DNA of 64,000 nucleotides from Bacillus mobilis (GCF_001884045.1 NZ_MACF01000070.1:1-64000); one strand, 5' to 3'. Shown: positions 26,256 to 35,320, counted from the first letter of the stretch. Program-made: numbers and translations. The notes: a model not told the origin generated them from the sequence alone.

Positions 26256-26912
26256 TTATTTCTGATCTTTAATCTTAATCTCTGCATCTTTGTAGAATGC
26301 TAATTTACTGTCATTATACTCTTTTGTATAATTGTTAAATTGCTCTTTTGACTTTTGTGCTTCCACAGTTGATTCATTGACAGCTTTAACTTTTTCACCA
26401 ATCTCTTTTAATTTCGTTTCTTTTACTTTTAATTTTTCATACAGTTCTTTTTCAGTCGCTAACGCCTTCGTATAATTCTCATTCATCTTTTGGAATGCAT
26501 CATAACGGTTTTTATACGACTCTTCTACTGCTTTCGCTTGTTTTTGTAACTTCTTATCTTCAAGCTTTTCTATATTTCCTTGCACAGATTTCGTTTCTTT
26601 CTGAGCTTTTTCTAGCATTTCTTTCTCAGTTTTTAATACTTTTTCACGGTCATCTACATTTGCAGTAGCTTGCTCTATCTTCTTCATAACAGCGTCATTA
26701 TGATCTTTACCTTCTTGTAAAATTTGAGAATATAGCTCTTGACCTTCCTTCTCTAACTTCTCTAACTTCTTCGCTTCATCAACTAATGATTTTTCTTGTG
26801 TTGCTGCTGTTTCAAAAGCTGTATAAAGATTTTCTTCTGGTTTTTCACCGAAACAACCTGTTAATAGTCCTACTGATAGTGCTCCAACTACTGCTACTTT
26901 TCCATACTTCAA
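26256..26912 (-). CDS. YkyA-like coiled-coil lipoprotein
   Basis: 218 residues. The signal ends in a lipobox LLTGC (Cys ~20), so the mature protein is anchored to the outer face of the membrane. The remainder is almost entirely charged helix (EKSLVDEAKKLEKLEKEGQE and similar), predicted coiled coil, with no cysteine or catalytic motif. It matches the YkyA family of putative cell-wall-associated lipoproteins, function unknown. It starts 14 bases after the deacetylase gene on the same strand, so the two are probably co-transcribed and act at the cell wall. Confidence 0.88.
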   Translation of the reverse strand: MKYGKVAVVGALSVGLLTGCFGEKPEENLYTAFETAATQEKSLVDEAKKLEKLEKEGQELYSQILQEGKDHNDAVMKKIEQATANVDDREKVLKTEKEMLEKAQKETKSVQGNIEKLEDKKLQKQAKAVEESYKNRYDAFQKMNENYTKALATEKELYEKLKVKETKLKEIGEKVKAVNESTVEAQKSKEQFNNYTKEYNDSKLAFYKDAEIKIKDQK

Positions 26913-26926
26913 CGTTCATTCCTCCA

Positions 26927-27748
26927 TTACATACGGTTATCATGCCAGAAATTCACTGGGAAGTGACTCTCTTCATGATAAGCTTCAAACTCATAACCCT
27001 TTTCTTTTAACCCTTTTAAAATTGCTGGCACAGCAGCAACTGATTGTGGGTGAATGTCATGCATTAAAATAACTTCCTGTGGTTTTGTTGCATGTGTTAT
27101 TACGTTTTGAGCAATTTGTGCTGCCGCTGCATCAACTTGTACTTTGTTATATTTCCAATCTAATGAATCAATTGTCCAATCCCATACTTTAAAACCGCCC
27201 TCTACCACTTTGTTTCGAAGACCTTCATTTAATCCAGGCATCGAACCGTATGGCGGACGTGTTAATTTAGGTGATTTTCCAATAATATTTGCAATTAAGC
27301 TTTGATCTTCTTTCATTTCATTTACATACTCGCCATTTTTATATAACTTTGCAAAATTATGTGTCATACTATGCATACCTACATAATGACCTTCTGCATC
27401 TTCACGTTTCACTAAATCCGGAAATTCTTTTACATTCGCTCCAATTAAAAAGAACGTCGCCTTCGCATCATGCTGTTTTAACATATTTAACAATTCAGCC
27501 GTATATTTCCCTGGGCCATCATCAAATGTAAGATAAGCAACTTTTCTTTCTTTCCCATTAAAACGACTTGGTGCCGTTTTATTCATTTCTACTTTCGGTT
27601 GTTCACTTGCAAGCTGTACTACATTTTCTTGTTTTGCAACAGCCTTTGCTGGTGAAGTAATGGATTGAAACATAAAATACCCAATAGCTACTGCTGCAAT
27701 CGCTATTAAAACGACTACTACTCGTTTAATTTTTAAAGCTTTTTCCAT
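26927..27748 (-). CDS. Membrane-anchored polysaccharide (peptidoglycan) deacetylase
   Basis: 273 residues. An N-terminal signal anchor (~residues 9-28) is followed by a carbohydrate-esterase-4 NodB domain. Motif 1 is YLTFDDGP (catalytic base and metal Asp), motif 2 HSMTH (metal His), motif 3 RPPYGSMPG, motif 4 VWDWTIDSLDW, motif 5 ILMHDIHP. All are intact. It probably removes acetyl from GlcNAc of peptidoglycan on the outer face, giving lysozyme resistance. It resembles one of the cereus-group PgdA-like enzymes (I believe BC1974-type, from memory). The YkyA-like gene follows after 14 bases. Confidence 0.93.
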   Translation of the reverse strand: MEKALKIKRVVVVLIAIAAVAIGYFMFQSITSPAKAVAKQENVVQLASEQPKVEMNKTAPSRFNGKERKVAYLTFDDGPGKYTAELLNMLKQHDAKATFFLIGANVKEFPDLVKREDAEGHYVGMHSMTHNFAKLYKNGEYVNEMKEDQSLIANIIGKSPKLTRPPYGSMPGLNEGLRNKVVEGGFKVWDWTIDSLDWKYNKVQVDAAAAQIAQNVITHATKPQEVILMHDIHPQSVAAVPAILKGLKEKGYEFEAYHEESHFPVNFWHDNRM

Positions 27749-27851
27749 TCTATCTAATTCCTCTCCCTATTAATCTTATATATAAATCACCCAATATAAT
27801 TATACATCTATTTATATTATTACACTATATAAACAGACCTATATATATGTA

Positions 27852-29213
27852 TTATAATGGGAGTTTTATCAAAATGGTTGTTCCTATTCCCTCTTTACTA
27901 ATAAAACTAAGTGTACCTCCATGAAGCTCTACCATTTTTTTTACGATAGCTAAACCAAGACCAGCACCTGTAGCATGGTTATTAATCTGGTAAAATGACT
28001 GTTCTATATATGGTAAATGCTCTTTAGCAATTCCAATCCCTTCGTCTTTCACCTTGATTACTGCTTGTCCTTCATTTTTAGTCGCTTCAATGTGTATTGT
28101 ACCTTTTTCATGTGAATATTTAATAGCATTTTGAACAATATTCAAGAAAATTTGCTTTAGCCTATTTCGATCTCCCATCAATTCAATTCTTTCTATCGTA
28201 TTCATAAATTGAATTTGTTTCTCTTCAGCGTTAGGAGTTAATTGCCAAATCGTCTCCTCTAGTATATCGTATATTTGCACCTTTTGTTTATATAAATTGA
28301 AATGATTTGATTGTAATCTTGAAAAATCTAGTAATTCTTCTACTAAATGAATTAATCGGTCTGTCTCACCTGATATAATTCCCATACCTTGCTTTATCTC
28401 TTCTTCCGTTAAATGTTTTACCGTTTTTAACGTCTCACTCCAACCTTTAATTCCAGTTAAAGGCGTTCGTATTTCATGAGAAATCGAAGCAATGAATTCA
28501 TTTTTCATCTGTTCTGCTTTTTCTATTTTATTAGACATATGATTTAAACTATGTGCCAATTCACCTAATTCACCAGGGTAATCCTCTTTAATTTTCTTCT
28601 TTAATGTACCTTCTGCAATTTGTGAAGAAGCATGAATAATAGATTCGATTGGTTTAACAAACGAATTCGCTAATCGTCTACTGATTAAGAATACAATTCC
28701 TGAAATAACAATACCTACAGAAATAGTAAACATAATGATTTCGATAATCTTTGCATTTACATTCGTTAAAACAGTCGTATATTTCAAAACACCGATTGTT
28801 TGTCCTTGATGAATAAGTGGACTAATAACTTCTAATTGTTTCACATTTTCTTTCGTAGTAGTCACTTGATGGTACATTTCTCCTTCTAGTAACGAATACG
28901 GAATAACTACTTTCCCTTCTACCTTTTGTCCACTTGACGACTGTATAATCGTACCATGTCGATCAATTAATTGTAATTCAGTTCCTTCTAACTGAAAGCT
29001 CTCAATTATATCGCCGCTGTATTCTTGCAAACGAATAAAGTATAGTGAATTGTATTCAGAGAAAAATCGTGTACTTGTCTTCGCATGAGATTCTATATAT
29101 TGCACAATACCATTATAATAATATCGATAAATGGAGACTGAAAATACGACTTCAAATAATACAAGCATAAGTATAATGACCGTCATAAAATATAAAGTCA
29201 CTTTTCTTTTCAT
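27852..29213 (-). CDS. Sensor histidine kinase (partner of the adjacent OmpR-type regulator)
   Basis: 453 residues from the ATG at 29213, whose ATGA overlaps the regulator's stop; AGGAAAG precedes it. Layout: membrane segment near residues 7-28, extracellular sensor of ~130 residues (a double-Cache/PAS-like YYNGIVQYIESHAKTSTRFF), second membrane segment, HAMP, HisKA with the phospho-His in ASISHEIRTPL, and a HATPase_c with N-box NIVQNAIKYS and G-box GAGLGLAIV. It autophosphorylates and passes phosphate to the preceding regulator. The operon also encodes a lipoprotein, which may be the sensed or accessory partner. Confidence 0.93.
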   Translation of the reverse strand: MKRKVTLYFMTVIILMLVLFEVVFSVSIYRYYYNGIVQYIESHAKTSTRFFSEYNSLYFIRLQEYSGDIIESFQLEGTELQLIDRHGTIIQSSSGQKVEGKVVIPYSLLEGEMYHQVTTTKENVKQLEVISPLIHQGQTIGVLKYTTVLTNVNAKIIEIIMFTISVGIVISGIVFLISRRLANSFVKPIESIIHASSQIAEGTLKKKIKEDYPGELGELAHSLNHMSNKIEKAEQMKNEFIASISHEIRTPLTGIKGWSETLKTVKHLTEEEIKQGMGIISGETDRLIHLVEELLDFSRLQSNHFNLYKQKVQIYDILEETIWQLTPNAEEKQIQFMNTIERIELMGDRNRLKQIFLNIVQNAIKYSHEKGTIHIEATKNEGQAVIKVKDEGIGIAKEHLPYIEQSFYQINNHATGAGLGLAIVKKMVELHGGTLSFISKEGIGTTILIKLPL

Positions 29214-29899
29214 CTTATACTTTCCTTCCACACATATCCTTTTCCCCACACAGTAAGAATAAATTCAGGTTCTGATGGATTACATTCTATCTTTTGACGT
29301 AACCGCCTCATATTTACATCTACTACTTTCGTCTCACCTACATAATTCGTTCCCCAAATCATATTTAAAATTTCATCACGTGAAACTGGCTTTGAAGCCT
29401 GATTCATTAAATACTGTAATATCATATACTCTGTAGGGGTTAAATCAACTAATTGTCCACTTTTATATAATCTTTCTTCTATAACATGTAACGAAAACGG
29501 GCCAGATATGATTGTATTTGCTTTTTCATCATGTACTTCTATTCTTCTTAATAACGATTGTATACGTGCAGTTAATTCCACTGGACTAAACGGCTTTGCG
29601 ATATAATCATCTGCACCAATTCCTAATCCTTGTACCTTATCTTCATCTTGTACACGTGCGGTTAACAGAATAATACCGATTTTTTTATTTTCTTCTCGGA
29701 TCGCTTTACAAACTTGAAAACCATCCATTCCTGGTAACATTACATCAAGCAATGCTACATCAACAGTATGTTTACATAAAATCTGTAACGCCTCTTCTCC
29801 CGTACTAGCTTCTAATACATAGAATCCAGCACGCTTCAAATTTAAGACGATAAAACTACGAATAGGCATTTCATCTTCTAAAACTAAAATTGTTGGCAT
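29210..29899 (-). CDS. OmpR-family response regulator
   Basis: 229 residues from the ATG at 29899; GGGAGG lies 8 bases upstream (an in-frame GTG at 29908 is too close to it). Receiver domain with acidic pocket EDE (8-10), phospho-acceptor D52 in LLDVMLPG, and K in IAKPF. The C-terminal winged helix contains LTPTEYMILQYL and VVDVNMRRLRQKIE. It overlaps the downstream kinase by 4 bases and starts 13 bases after the lipoprotein gene. A consensus OmpR-family repeat (31262-31278) before the operon suggests autoregulation or control by a WalR-like regulator. Confidence 0.95.
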   Translation of the reverse strand: MPTILVLEDEMPIRSFIVLNLKRAGFYVLEASTGEEALQILCKHTVDVALLDVMLPGMDGFQVCKAIREENKKIGIILLTARVQDEDKVQGLGIGADDYIAKPFSPVELTARIQSLLRRIEVHDEKANTIISGPFSLHVIEERLYKSGQLVDLTPTEYMILQYLMNQASKPVSRDEILNMIWGTNYVGETKVVDVNMRRLRQKIECNPSEPEFILTVWGKGYVWKESIR

Positions 29900-29912
29900 A
29901 ATTTCCACCTCC

Positions 29913-31160
29913 CTACTCTTGTTGATAATCCGCTAGCGGCTTTACATATGCTTTCACTTTTTCAAAATGTGGTTGTTTCGGTACGGCGTATACGTGAGAA
30001 GCCGTTTTCACTGCTGCCTCGTATCCTTTTATTTTGAACCATTCTTTCCGCTTAAATATATGGACTTCTAGCCATAGTTCATTTGTCGTTGTATCTATAA
30101 ACTTTTGAACATCTGATGCTTCTTGCTGGACTGGAACAGTTATTTTTCCAATTAATGCTTGCGGGATTTTGATAAAATAACCTTTCTCTATATTTACATA
30201 TCTTTCTTCTATCGATTTAATTCCATCTTCGCTCCACTGAATATAACGTTCAAACATCGTACTCTCTCCGTATGATGCCTCTTCCCAACCTTTCGGACGC
30301 ACTGTACGAACAAATTCAATAATGCCGTCTTCATTTATATCTTTGCTTTCGACTACATAATCATTGAATAAATCTTCTTTTCCATCTATAGGTAGTGGCT
30401 CATAATGACCCTTATCAAATTTTGCTACATATGTTATCCCTGAATGAGCACCAACACCTGCATCAATTACAACCGCCTTTAGTGATTTAGAAATACGGCC
30501 CATTTGTATTCTTTGGATGCTATTTATATATGGATCGAATGATGCTTCAGATAAAGTTTTAAATTGTTCCATGAACTCAACTGTCAATTTCTCATCCTTT
30601 TCATACGTAACAAGGCTTATATCTTTCAATCCATTTTTATTTAAATCCTCTATGAATAACTTCGTATAACTTCGATTATATATTTCCTTCATATCTTCAT
30701 TTTCTTCTGAAAAAACATACATAACGTGTTCTAACGATTCACGACTTGCAGAAATTCCGATTAGTAACTCCCGCTTCCCGTTTCCTGTAAAATCACCGAC
30801 TTCAACGATATCTACATCTCCACCATCAAATTTATTCGTGGACTTTACTTTCCACCCATTTCCGGCTTCTTCATATACGGCTAAATATACGCTATGATCT
30901 TCATTCGGTAATTTATAAAATAAGATGGCTTCTTTCTTATTATCTTGTTTAAAATCCATTGACCAAATCATCTGTTTATCTTTATTAGACATTGGAGTAA
31001 GCAATCGATAATTTACAGGCAAATCTTTATCTATTTGCTCTTTTAGTTCATTAATCCATTTTTCATTGGCAGGAGCACCCATTAAACTTGTTGGAGCTTC
31101 AGACATTTTACATCCAGTCAACATAAAAATGATTCCCATAATGCCTATCCATTTCTGCAT
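29913..31160 (-). CDS. Lipoprotein encoded with a two-component system
   Basis: 415 residues from the ATG at 31160, chosen because AAGGAAAG lies 7 bases upstream; an ATG ten codons earlier lacks a site. The signal ends in the lipobox FMLTGC, giving an externally anchored lipoprotein. The body holds Asp-rich repeat-like stretches (VDIVEVGDFTGNGKRELLIG, FIEDLNKNGLKDISLV, KDINEDGIIEFVRTV) that resemble FG-GAP/VCBS calcium-binding blades, so a beta-propeller is plausible. It is the first gene of a lipoprotein-regulator-kinase operon, which hints at a sensing or signal-modulating role outside the cell. No enzyme motif seen. Confidence 0.8.
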   Translation of the reverse strand: MQKWIGIMGIIFMLTGCKMSEAPTSLMGAPANEKWINELKEQIDKDLPVNYRLLTPMSNKDKQMIWSMDFKQDNKKEAILFYKLPNEDHSVYLAVYEEAGNGWKVKSTNKFDGGDVDIVEVGDFTGNGKRELLIGISASRESLEHVMYVFSEENEDMKEIYNRSYTKLFIEDLNKNGLKDISLVTYEKDEKLTVEFMEQFKTLSEASFDPYINSIQRIQMGRISKSLKAVVIDAGVGAHSGITYVAKFDKGHYEPLPIDGKEDLFNDYVVESKDINEDGIIEFVRTVRPKGWEEASYGESTMFERYIQWSEDGIKSIEERYVNIEKGYFIKIPQALIGKITVPVQQEASDVQKFIDTTTNELWLEVHIFKRKEWFKIKGYEAAVKTASHVYAVPKQPHFEKVKAYVKPLADYQQE

Positions 31161-31261
31161 ATAATATCTTTCCTTATTACAGATTTTCATTATTTTTCTT
31201 TACTTTTTGCTTCTCCAATATTCTCATACATATGAGTATAATTTTTCTAAAATAAAAAATC

Positions 31262-31278
31262 GTTACAGAAAAGTTACA
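31262..31278 (-). promoter_or_regulatory. OmpR-family (WalR/PhoP-like) direct repeat before the lipoprotein-RR-HK operon
   Basis: On the minus (coding) strand the site reads TGTAAC-TTTTC-TGTAAC, an exact repeat with 11-bp period that fits the WalR pattern TGTWAH-N5-TGTWAH. It lies about 100 bases before the lipoprotein start. The regulator could be the operon's own product or WalR. Confidence 0.55.
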
Positions 31279-31291
31279 AATCCATTCCGAT

Positions 31292-31324
31292 AAAAAAAGA
31301 TTGGCAAAAGCCAATCTTTTTTTA
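31292..31324 (-). terminator. Terminator of the LCP gene
   Basis: AAAAAAAGATTGGC / GCCAATCTTTTTTT perfect stem with an AAAA loop, directly at the stop codon of the LCP gene. Confidence 0.92.
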
Positions 31325-32326
31325 TTATTCGTTTCGAACTGGTTTTGGTGTTACACCTAAATGATCATTTAATTTTTTCGAAATATCTTTCACATTTTTT
31401 TCATTTGGAATGTAATAATAAATACCTCCGATACGTTTATCCGTACCTTCTACTTGCATTTTTTCCATTTCCAAATTAGACCCTGCCATATTTTTTGTAA
31501 TCGCAAGCATATCATCGAAAGTTAAGTTCGTTTTCATATTTTTATCAACCGCATCAAGTAAAGAGCCCATTTTGCTAATAGATTGGACAGACATTGCTTT
31601 TTTTGCAATTGCTTCTATTACAAGTTGTTGTCTTTGGCCACGCATTGCATCACTGTCAATTTTACGTGTTCTTGCAAGTGCAAGTGCTTGTTCCCCATTT
31701 AAATGTTGGTAACCTTTCTCTAAATGAATCATACCCGCTTGGTCTTTACTATCTTGCTCTGTGAAAGTAACAGGTACATCAATATCAATACCACCAAGTG
31801 AATCGACAATTTGTACGAATGATTCAAAGTTAAACTTCACATAATAATCAACAGGAACATTTAAAAATCTTTCCACTGTATCTCGTGTACTTTCAACACC
31901 ACCAAATACGTGTGCGTGTGTAATTTTATCTAATTTCTTTCTAGATGGAATATATACACGTGAATCACGCGGAATACTTACTAATTTAACTGATTTATCA
32001 TCTTTATTAATTGTTGCTAATAAAAGTGCATCTGTGCGAACAGCTTCACCATATTGACTTTTTCGCATTTCACTACCATCTACACCCATGATTAAAATTG
32101 AAATGTTATCCTTTAAAGGCTCAACTTCTTTATCACGTTTTGATGATTTATCAATTTGTGCATACGCATCACTTACAACAGCTTTTGCTTTATTATATAT
32201 TAATGATCCATATCCTACTCCTCCAAAAATAAGTAGGAAAAATGGAATTAAAATGAACCATTTTATTGACTTTCTTTTAGAACGTTTTTTATTGCTTCTC
32301 GTATTTTGTTCTAATTCAGAGCTCAT
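31325..32326 (-). CDS. LytR-CpsA-Psr (LCP) family cell-wall glycopolymer ligase
   Basis: 333 residues from the ATG at 32326; AGAGG lies 9 bases upstream (an ATG two codons earlier is too close). Short basic cytoplasmic tail, one membrane segment (WFILIPFFLLIFGGVGYG), then the extracellular LCP domain with ILIMGVDGSEMR, RTDALLLATIN, VSIPRDSRVYIP and LNGEQALALARTRKIDSDAM, including the pyrophosphate-binding arginines and acidic residues. LCP enzymes transfer teichoic acid or other polymers from lipid carriers to peptidoglycan. A perfect BceR-like box (32402-32421) lies ~75 bases upstream, suggesting induction by cell-wall stress. Confidence 0.94.
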   Translation of the reverse strand: MSSELEQNTRSNKKRSKRKSIKWFILIPFFLLIFGGVGYGSLIYNKAKAVVSDAYAQIDKSSKRDKEVEPLKDNISILIMGVDGSEMRKSQYGEAVRTDALLLATINKDDKSVKLVSIPRDSRVYIPSRKKLDKITHAHVFGGVESTRDTVERFLNVPVDYYVKFNFESFVQIVDSLGGIDIDVPVTFTEQDSKDQAGMIHLEKGYQHLNGEQALALARTRKIDSDAMRGQRQQLVIEAIAKKAMSVQSISKMGSLLDAVDKNMKTNLTFDDMLAITKNMAGSNLEMEKMQVEGTDKRIGGIYYYIPNEKNVKDISKKLNDHLGVTPKPVRNE

Positions 32327-32401
32327 CTTCATTCGCCTCTCTTTCTCTTTCCCTAGTATAATGTATGTCTAGCAATCTTCATATTGAATTTCCTTTCAAA
32401 C

Positions 32402-32421
32402 ACCTTACATTTTTGTAAGGT
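32402..32421 (-). promoter_or_regulatory. Perfect BceR-like box before the LCP gene
   Basis: ACCTTACA-TTTT-TGTAAGGT, perfect 8-bp arms, containing TTACA-N4-TGTAA, which matches the reported consensus for BceR-type regulators (TNACA-N4-TGTAA). It lies 75 bases upstream of the start codon, with a TATACT-like -10 but no good -35 between them, as expected of an activator-dependent promoter. A variant lies at 7766-7785. Confidence 0.6.
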
Positions 32422-32609
32422 TACATGATGAATCCAATATGTATTCCATTTCACATTATACTCTCGTGCTTATTTTTGGCAAGTCACTATTTTTCAACTT
32501 CAAAAATTTAACATTCCTTGACATCATAAATTACAGATTTATAAATTTATTCGTTTCGAATCCTTCAACTTTCACCTGAAAAATTAGTAATGTAACAATA
32601 CATTTCATA

Positions 32610-34913
32610 TTATCCCTCAAGCGGTGTATACATTGTTTTCTTCCCATGATTATAAATAACAGCGGATTTTGCTTTTAGTTTCGCCTTATCTATTTCTATC
32701 TCTTCATTTGAGAAATTCACAATAACTTTAATATCTTTTCCATAAGAAGCAGATTGAACTAATTTATCTTCTGACAAATACGCAAAGTTCGTCATTTCTT
32801 CTTTTACTGCCTTTTCATGAACTTCATTCCAAACTTTCAGATGCTGCGTAATTTCTTGTTTATGCTTATTCCACTCTACTTCATCTAAATGGTATAACGG
32901 AGGAACATTATACAATAACTCATATAACATACGGTTTCCTACCTCATCTTTTACTTTCAAACTTCCCCATTCCCAGTGATGCGTTGTAATTACAGAATCG
33001 TTGTATACTAATTTATATAACGGTACCGAATATACTGGATTTAAATATACTTGTTTATATTCTTCTTTTAACGGTACTTGTTTTGCATATTTTTCTGGAA
33101 CATTTTGATTCGGTGACCAATATCCGCCCACATAATACGGACTAGTTTTATTTTTCCTCATATCTTCATCGTCCCATTTAATAACCGGCGTTTCAATGCC
33201 GTGAGCAAATGCAATCGTGCTACTTGCAAAGTCATTTCCACCTTCTGAACCAACTACCATACCTTTTTCTTGCGCAATATAATCCATTCGTTGTAACCTT
33301 GCTTTTAAATCTTGTTCTTGTGTTGTTATATGTTTGGCCGAATAGTCATCATAAATTTCACCTGTTGCATCACAATCAATAAACCATGAATTATATTTAG
33401 GTCCATTTTGTAATATATCGTTCATTCGCTCTTTTACACTAGGAAGAGATAAAGTTGGATTTAATTTTCGCCCTCTACCTAAAAACCCTTGCACTTTTTC
33501 TCCATTTTTCTTTGTCACAGTTGCCTCTTCATATAACGATGGATCATGAAAAGAAGCTGTATTCCAATTTTTATCAGCCTTTTCGTGAATAGAATGGTAC
33601 GAATCATACGGACCAACTAAATATCCCATTTTCTTAGCTTCTGTCACGAAATCAGGCTGCATATACCCTTGTTCCCAGTTCGGTAACCCAATCCACGCAT
33701 TGTCTATTCCTGCTGCTTTCATTTCCTTTATAATATCCGTTCCATCTGCCTTACCCCATTTACTTACTTCTTCAATCGCATCGCCGAGCGCCGACTTTAA
33801 TACATGCTTATTTAAGTTATATAACTCCATCTTCGATAAATGATCTACACCTTTGTTTAATAACTCACTAGCCTTCTGATCAACTTTTGGGAAAATATCC
33901 TCTTTATACAATTCCTTCATTGATAATACTTCATTTACATAACGCAAAATAACATTTTTTTGGTACTGATCAATGAAATCTTGTTTACTTACTTGCTCAA
34001 ATACATTCAATTCTCCAGGCTCCGAACTATTCTTTTGAATAAGCTCTTTTATATGGCTAAACACAGGACTATTTATTTGTTCTCTTATCTTTTGCCAATT
34101 TACGTTACTGTCAGACAAACCATTTTGATTCCAAAAATAAAAATGAGCCGCACCATAAAGTTTTTCAATCTCTTTATTTTTTCTAGCCTTTTCTTGTAAT
34201 GTTTTAAATTCACCTTTTCCAGCAATATTATCCTTATACAGTTTAGCAATACTCACTGCATCATTATTTGTCACATATAATTGAAATCCATATGTTTTAT
34301 TTTTATTTATGCTCGGGAATTCATGTATAAAATCAAATCCTATTTTCGGATCCGAATGAAATTTCAATTCATTATTAAACAAATTGTTTGCAATATATAC
34401 AATGGAATATTTCGAACCATTTAAAGCAAAAAACTTCATAGAAAATGATTCAGCAAATGAATATGCATCATCCTTTAAAAACTTCTTCCAATTTTCATCA
34501 TTACTCGGAATTTGCTTTCCTTCCCATAACGGAAGTGTATAATTTTCAGCTTGTACTTTCGGCCATGTAAAGCTTTCTGCACCAGTCGATTCCACTTCAA
34601 TATTTAAGTGATCTTTTTTCTTTTCTACATTCACTTTTACTTTTTGATCTGGATATTCCCATGATGTGCGCCCCTTATCTTTTTTCACATTCGACACCTT
34701 CATTTTCGGTAACGGCTGCGACGCCTGTTCCTTTACACCATCATGTTCTACAGTTAACGTGAAAGTCTCTGGATTTACATCGTAAGTAAATTCTTTATAC
34801 GTCGCTTTCTTTATTTTAGACTCTTGTACAGCATTGTTACCTTTTACATCACACCCAACTAAAGTCGAAAATGACATAGTTGTAAGAAGACATATCGCTA
34901 TCATTTTTTTCAT
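32610..34913 (-). CDS. Large lipoprotein, glycoside-hydrolase-like
   Basis: 767 residues from the ATG at 34913; GGAGG lies 8 bases upstream. A signal with lipobox LVGC gives a surface lipoprotein. The N-terminal ~200 residues are beta-rich. The middle (~260-620) looks like a TIM-barrel glycosidase: AHFYFWNQNGLSD, MKAAGIDNAWIGLP, KMGYLVGPYDSYHS, SWFIDCDATGE and GMVVGSEGGNDFA. The Asp in FIDCDATG and the Glu in GSEGG are candidate nucleophile and acid/base. The C-terminus (NFSNEEIEIDKAKLKAKSAV) is a beta-sandwich. The closest family I can suggest is GH101/GH129-like, from motif style only. Substrate unknown; lies alone between LCP and DUF6366 genes. Confidence 0.65.
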   Translation of the reverse strand: MKKMIAICLLTTMSFSTLVGCDVKGNNAVQESKIKKATYKEFTYDVNPETFTLTVEHDGVKEQASQPLPKMKVSNVKKDKGRTSWEYPDQKVKVNVEKKKDHLNIEVESTGAESFTWPKVQAENYTLPLWEGKQIPSNDENWKKFLKDDAYSFAESFSMKFFALNGSKYSIVYIANNLFNNELKFHSDPKIGFDFIHEFPSINKNKTYGFQLYVTNNDAVSIAKLYKDNIAGKGEFKTLQEKARKNKEIEKLYGAAHFYFWNQNGLSDSNVNWQKIREQINSPVFSHIKELIQKNSSEPGELNVFEQVSKQDFIDQYQKNVILRYVNEVLSMKELYKEDIFPKVDQKASELLNKGVDHLSKMELYNLNKHVLKSALGDAIEEVSKWGKADGTDIIKEMKAAGIDNAWIGLPNWEQGYMQPDFVTEAKKMGYLVGPYDSYHSIHEKADKNWNTASFHDPSLYEEATVTKKNGEKVQGFLGRGRKLNPTLSLPSVKERMNDILQNGPKYNSWFIDCDATGEIYDDYSAKHITTQEQDLKARLQRMDYIAQEKGMVVGSEGGNDFASSTIAFAHGIETPVIKWDDEDMRKNKTSPYYVGGYWSPNQNVPEKYAKQVPLKEEYKQVYLNPVYSVPLYKLVYNDSVITTHHWEWGSLKVKDEVGNRMLYELLYNVPPLYHLDEVEWNKHKQEITQHLKVWNEVHEKAVKEEMTNFAYLSEDKLVQSASYGKDIKVIVNFSNEEIEIDKAKLKAKSAVIYNHGKKTMYTPLEG

Positions 34914-34965
34914 CTTCTGCACCTCCACCACTGAATATACAGGGGCTTTGTTACAGGAATATGGC

Positions 34966-35001
34966 AAAAAAATAGAACTAGCATAACGCTAGCTCTATTT
35001 T
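34966..35001 (-). terminator. Terminator of the DUF6366 gene
   Basis: On the minus strand AATAGAGCTAGC / GCTAGTTCTATT with a 5-base loop region and a TTTTTTT run. It is about 110 bases after the DUF6366 stop and before the glycosidase-like gene. Confidence 0.8.
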
Positions 35002-35110
35002 GAGTATTAAAAATAAGTGTGTATGGACAACTATAATTTGTTTAAAGTATATGTAATACAATCCTCACTACTTATAAAAGCAAATAATTCATAACTTTAA
35101 CGTACATTTC

Positions 35111-35320
35111 TTAACTAAAAAAATAAGTGTACATAATATAGCCTAAAACTAGCACTACAATTACTAGCGCTGTACCTTTCCAATTCATACCACCTGTCAT
35201 ATCAACTGGACTACCTGATTCAGCTCTGTTTAATCCATCCTTTAAAGAACCGGTAGGATTATTTTTCAATTCACTTTGCCTTATACGCTCTCTCTTTTCT
35301 TCTGGTGACTCTTTCTTCAT
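35111..35320 (-). CDS. Small membrane protein, DUF6366-like
   Basis: 69 residues. A charged N-terminus (KESPEEKRERIRQSELKNNP) with the motif PTGSLKDGLNRAESG is followed by one C-terminal membrane segment (GTALVIVVLVLGYIMYTYFF). This arrangement and the PTG..D.LNR motif match the DUF6366 family of small Bacillus proteins of unknown function. A GGAGGTGAT ribosome site precedes the ATG. It stands alone, with a terminator ~110 bases downstream and the thrB terminator on its other side. Confidence 0.75.
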   Translation of the reverse strand: MKKESPEEKRERIRQSELKNNPTGSLKDGLNRAESGSPVDMTGGMNWKGTALVIVVLVLGYIMYTYFFS

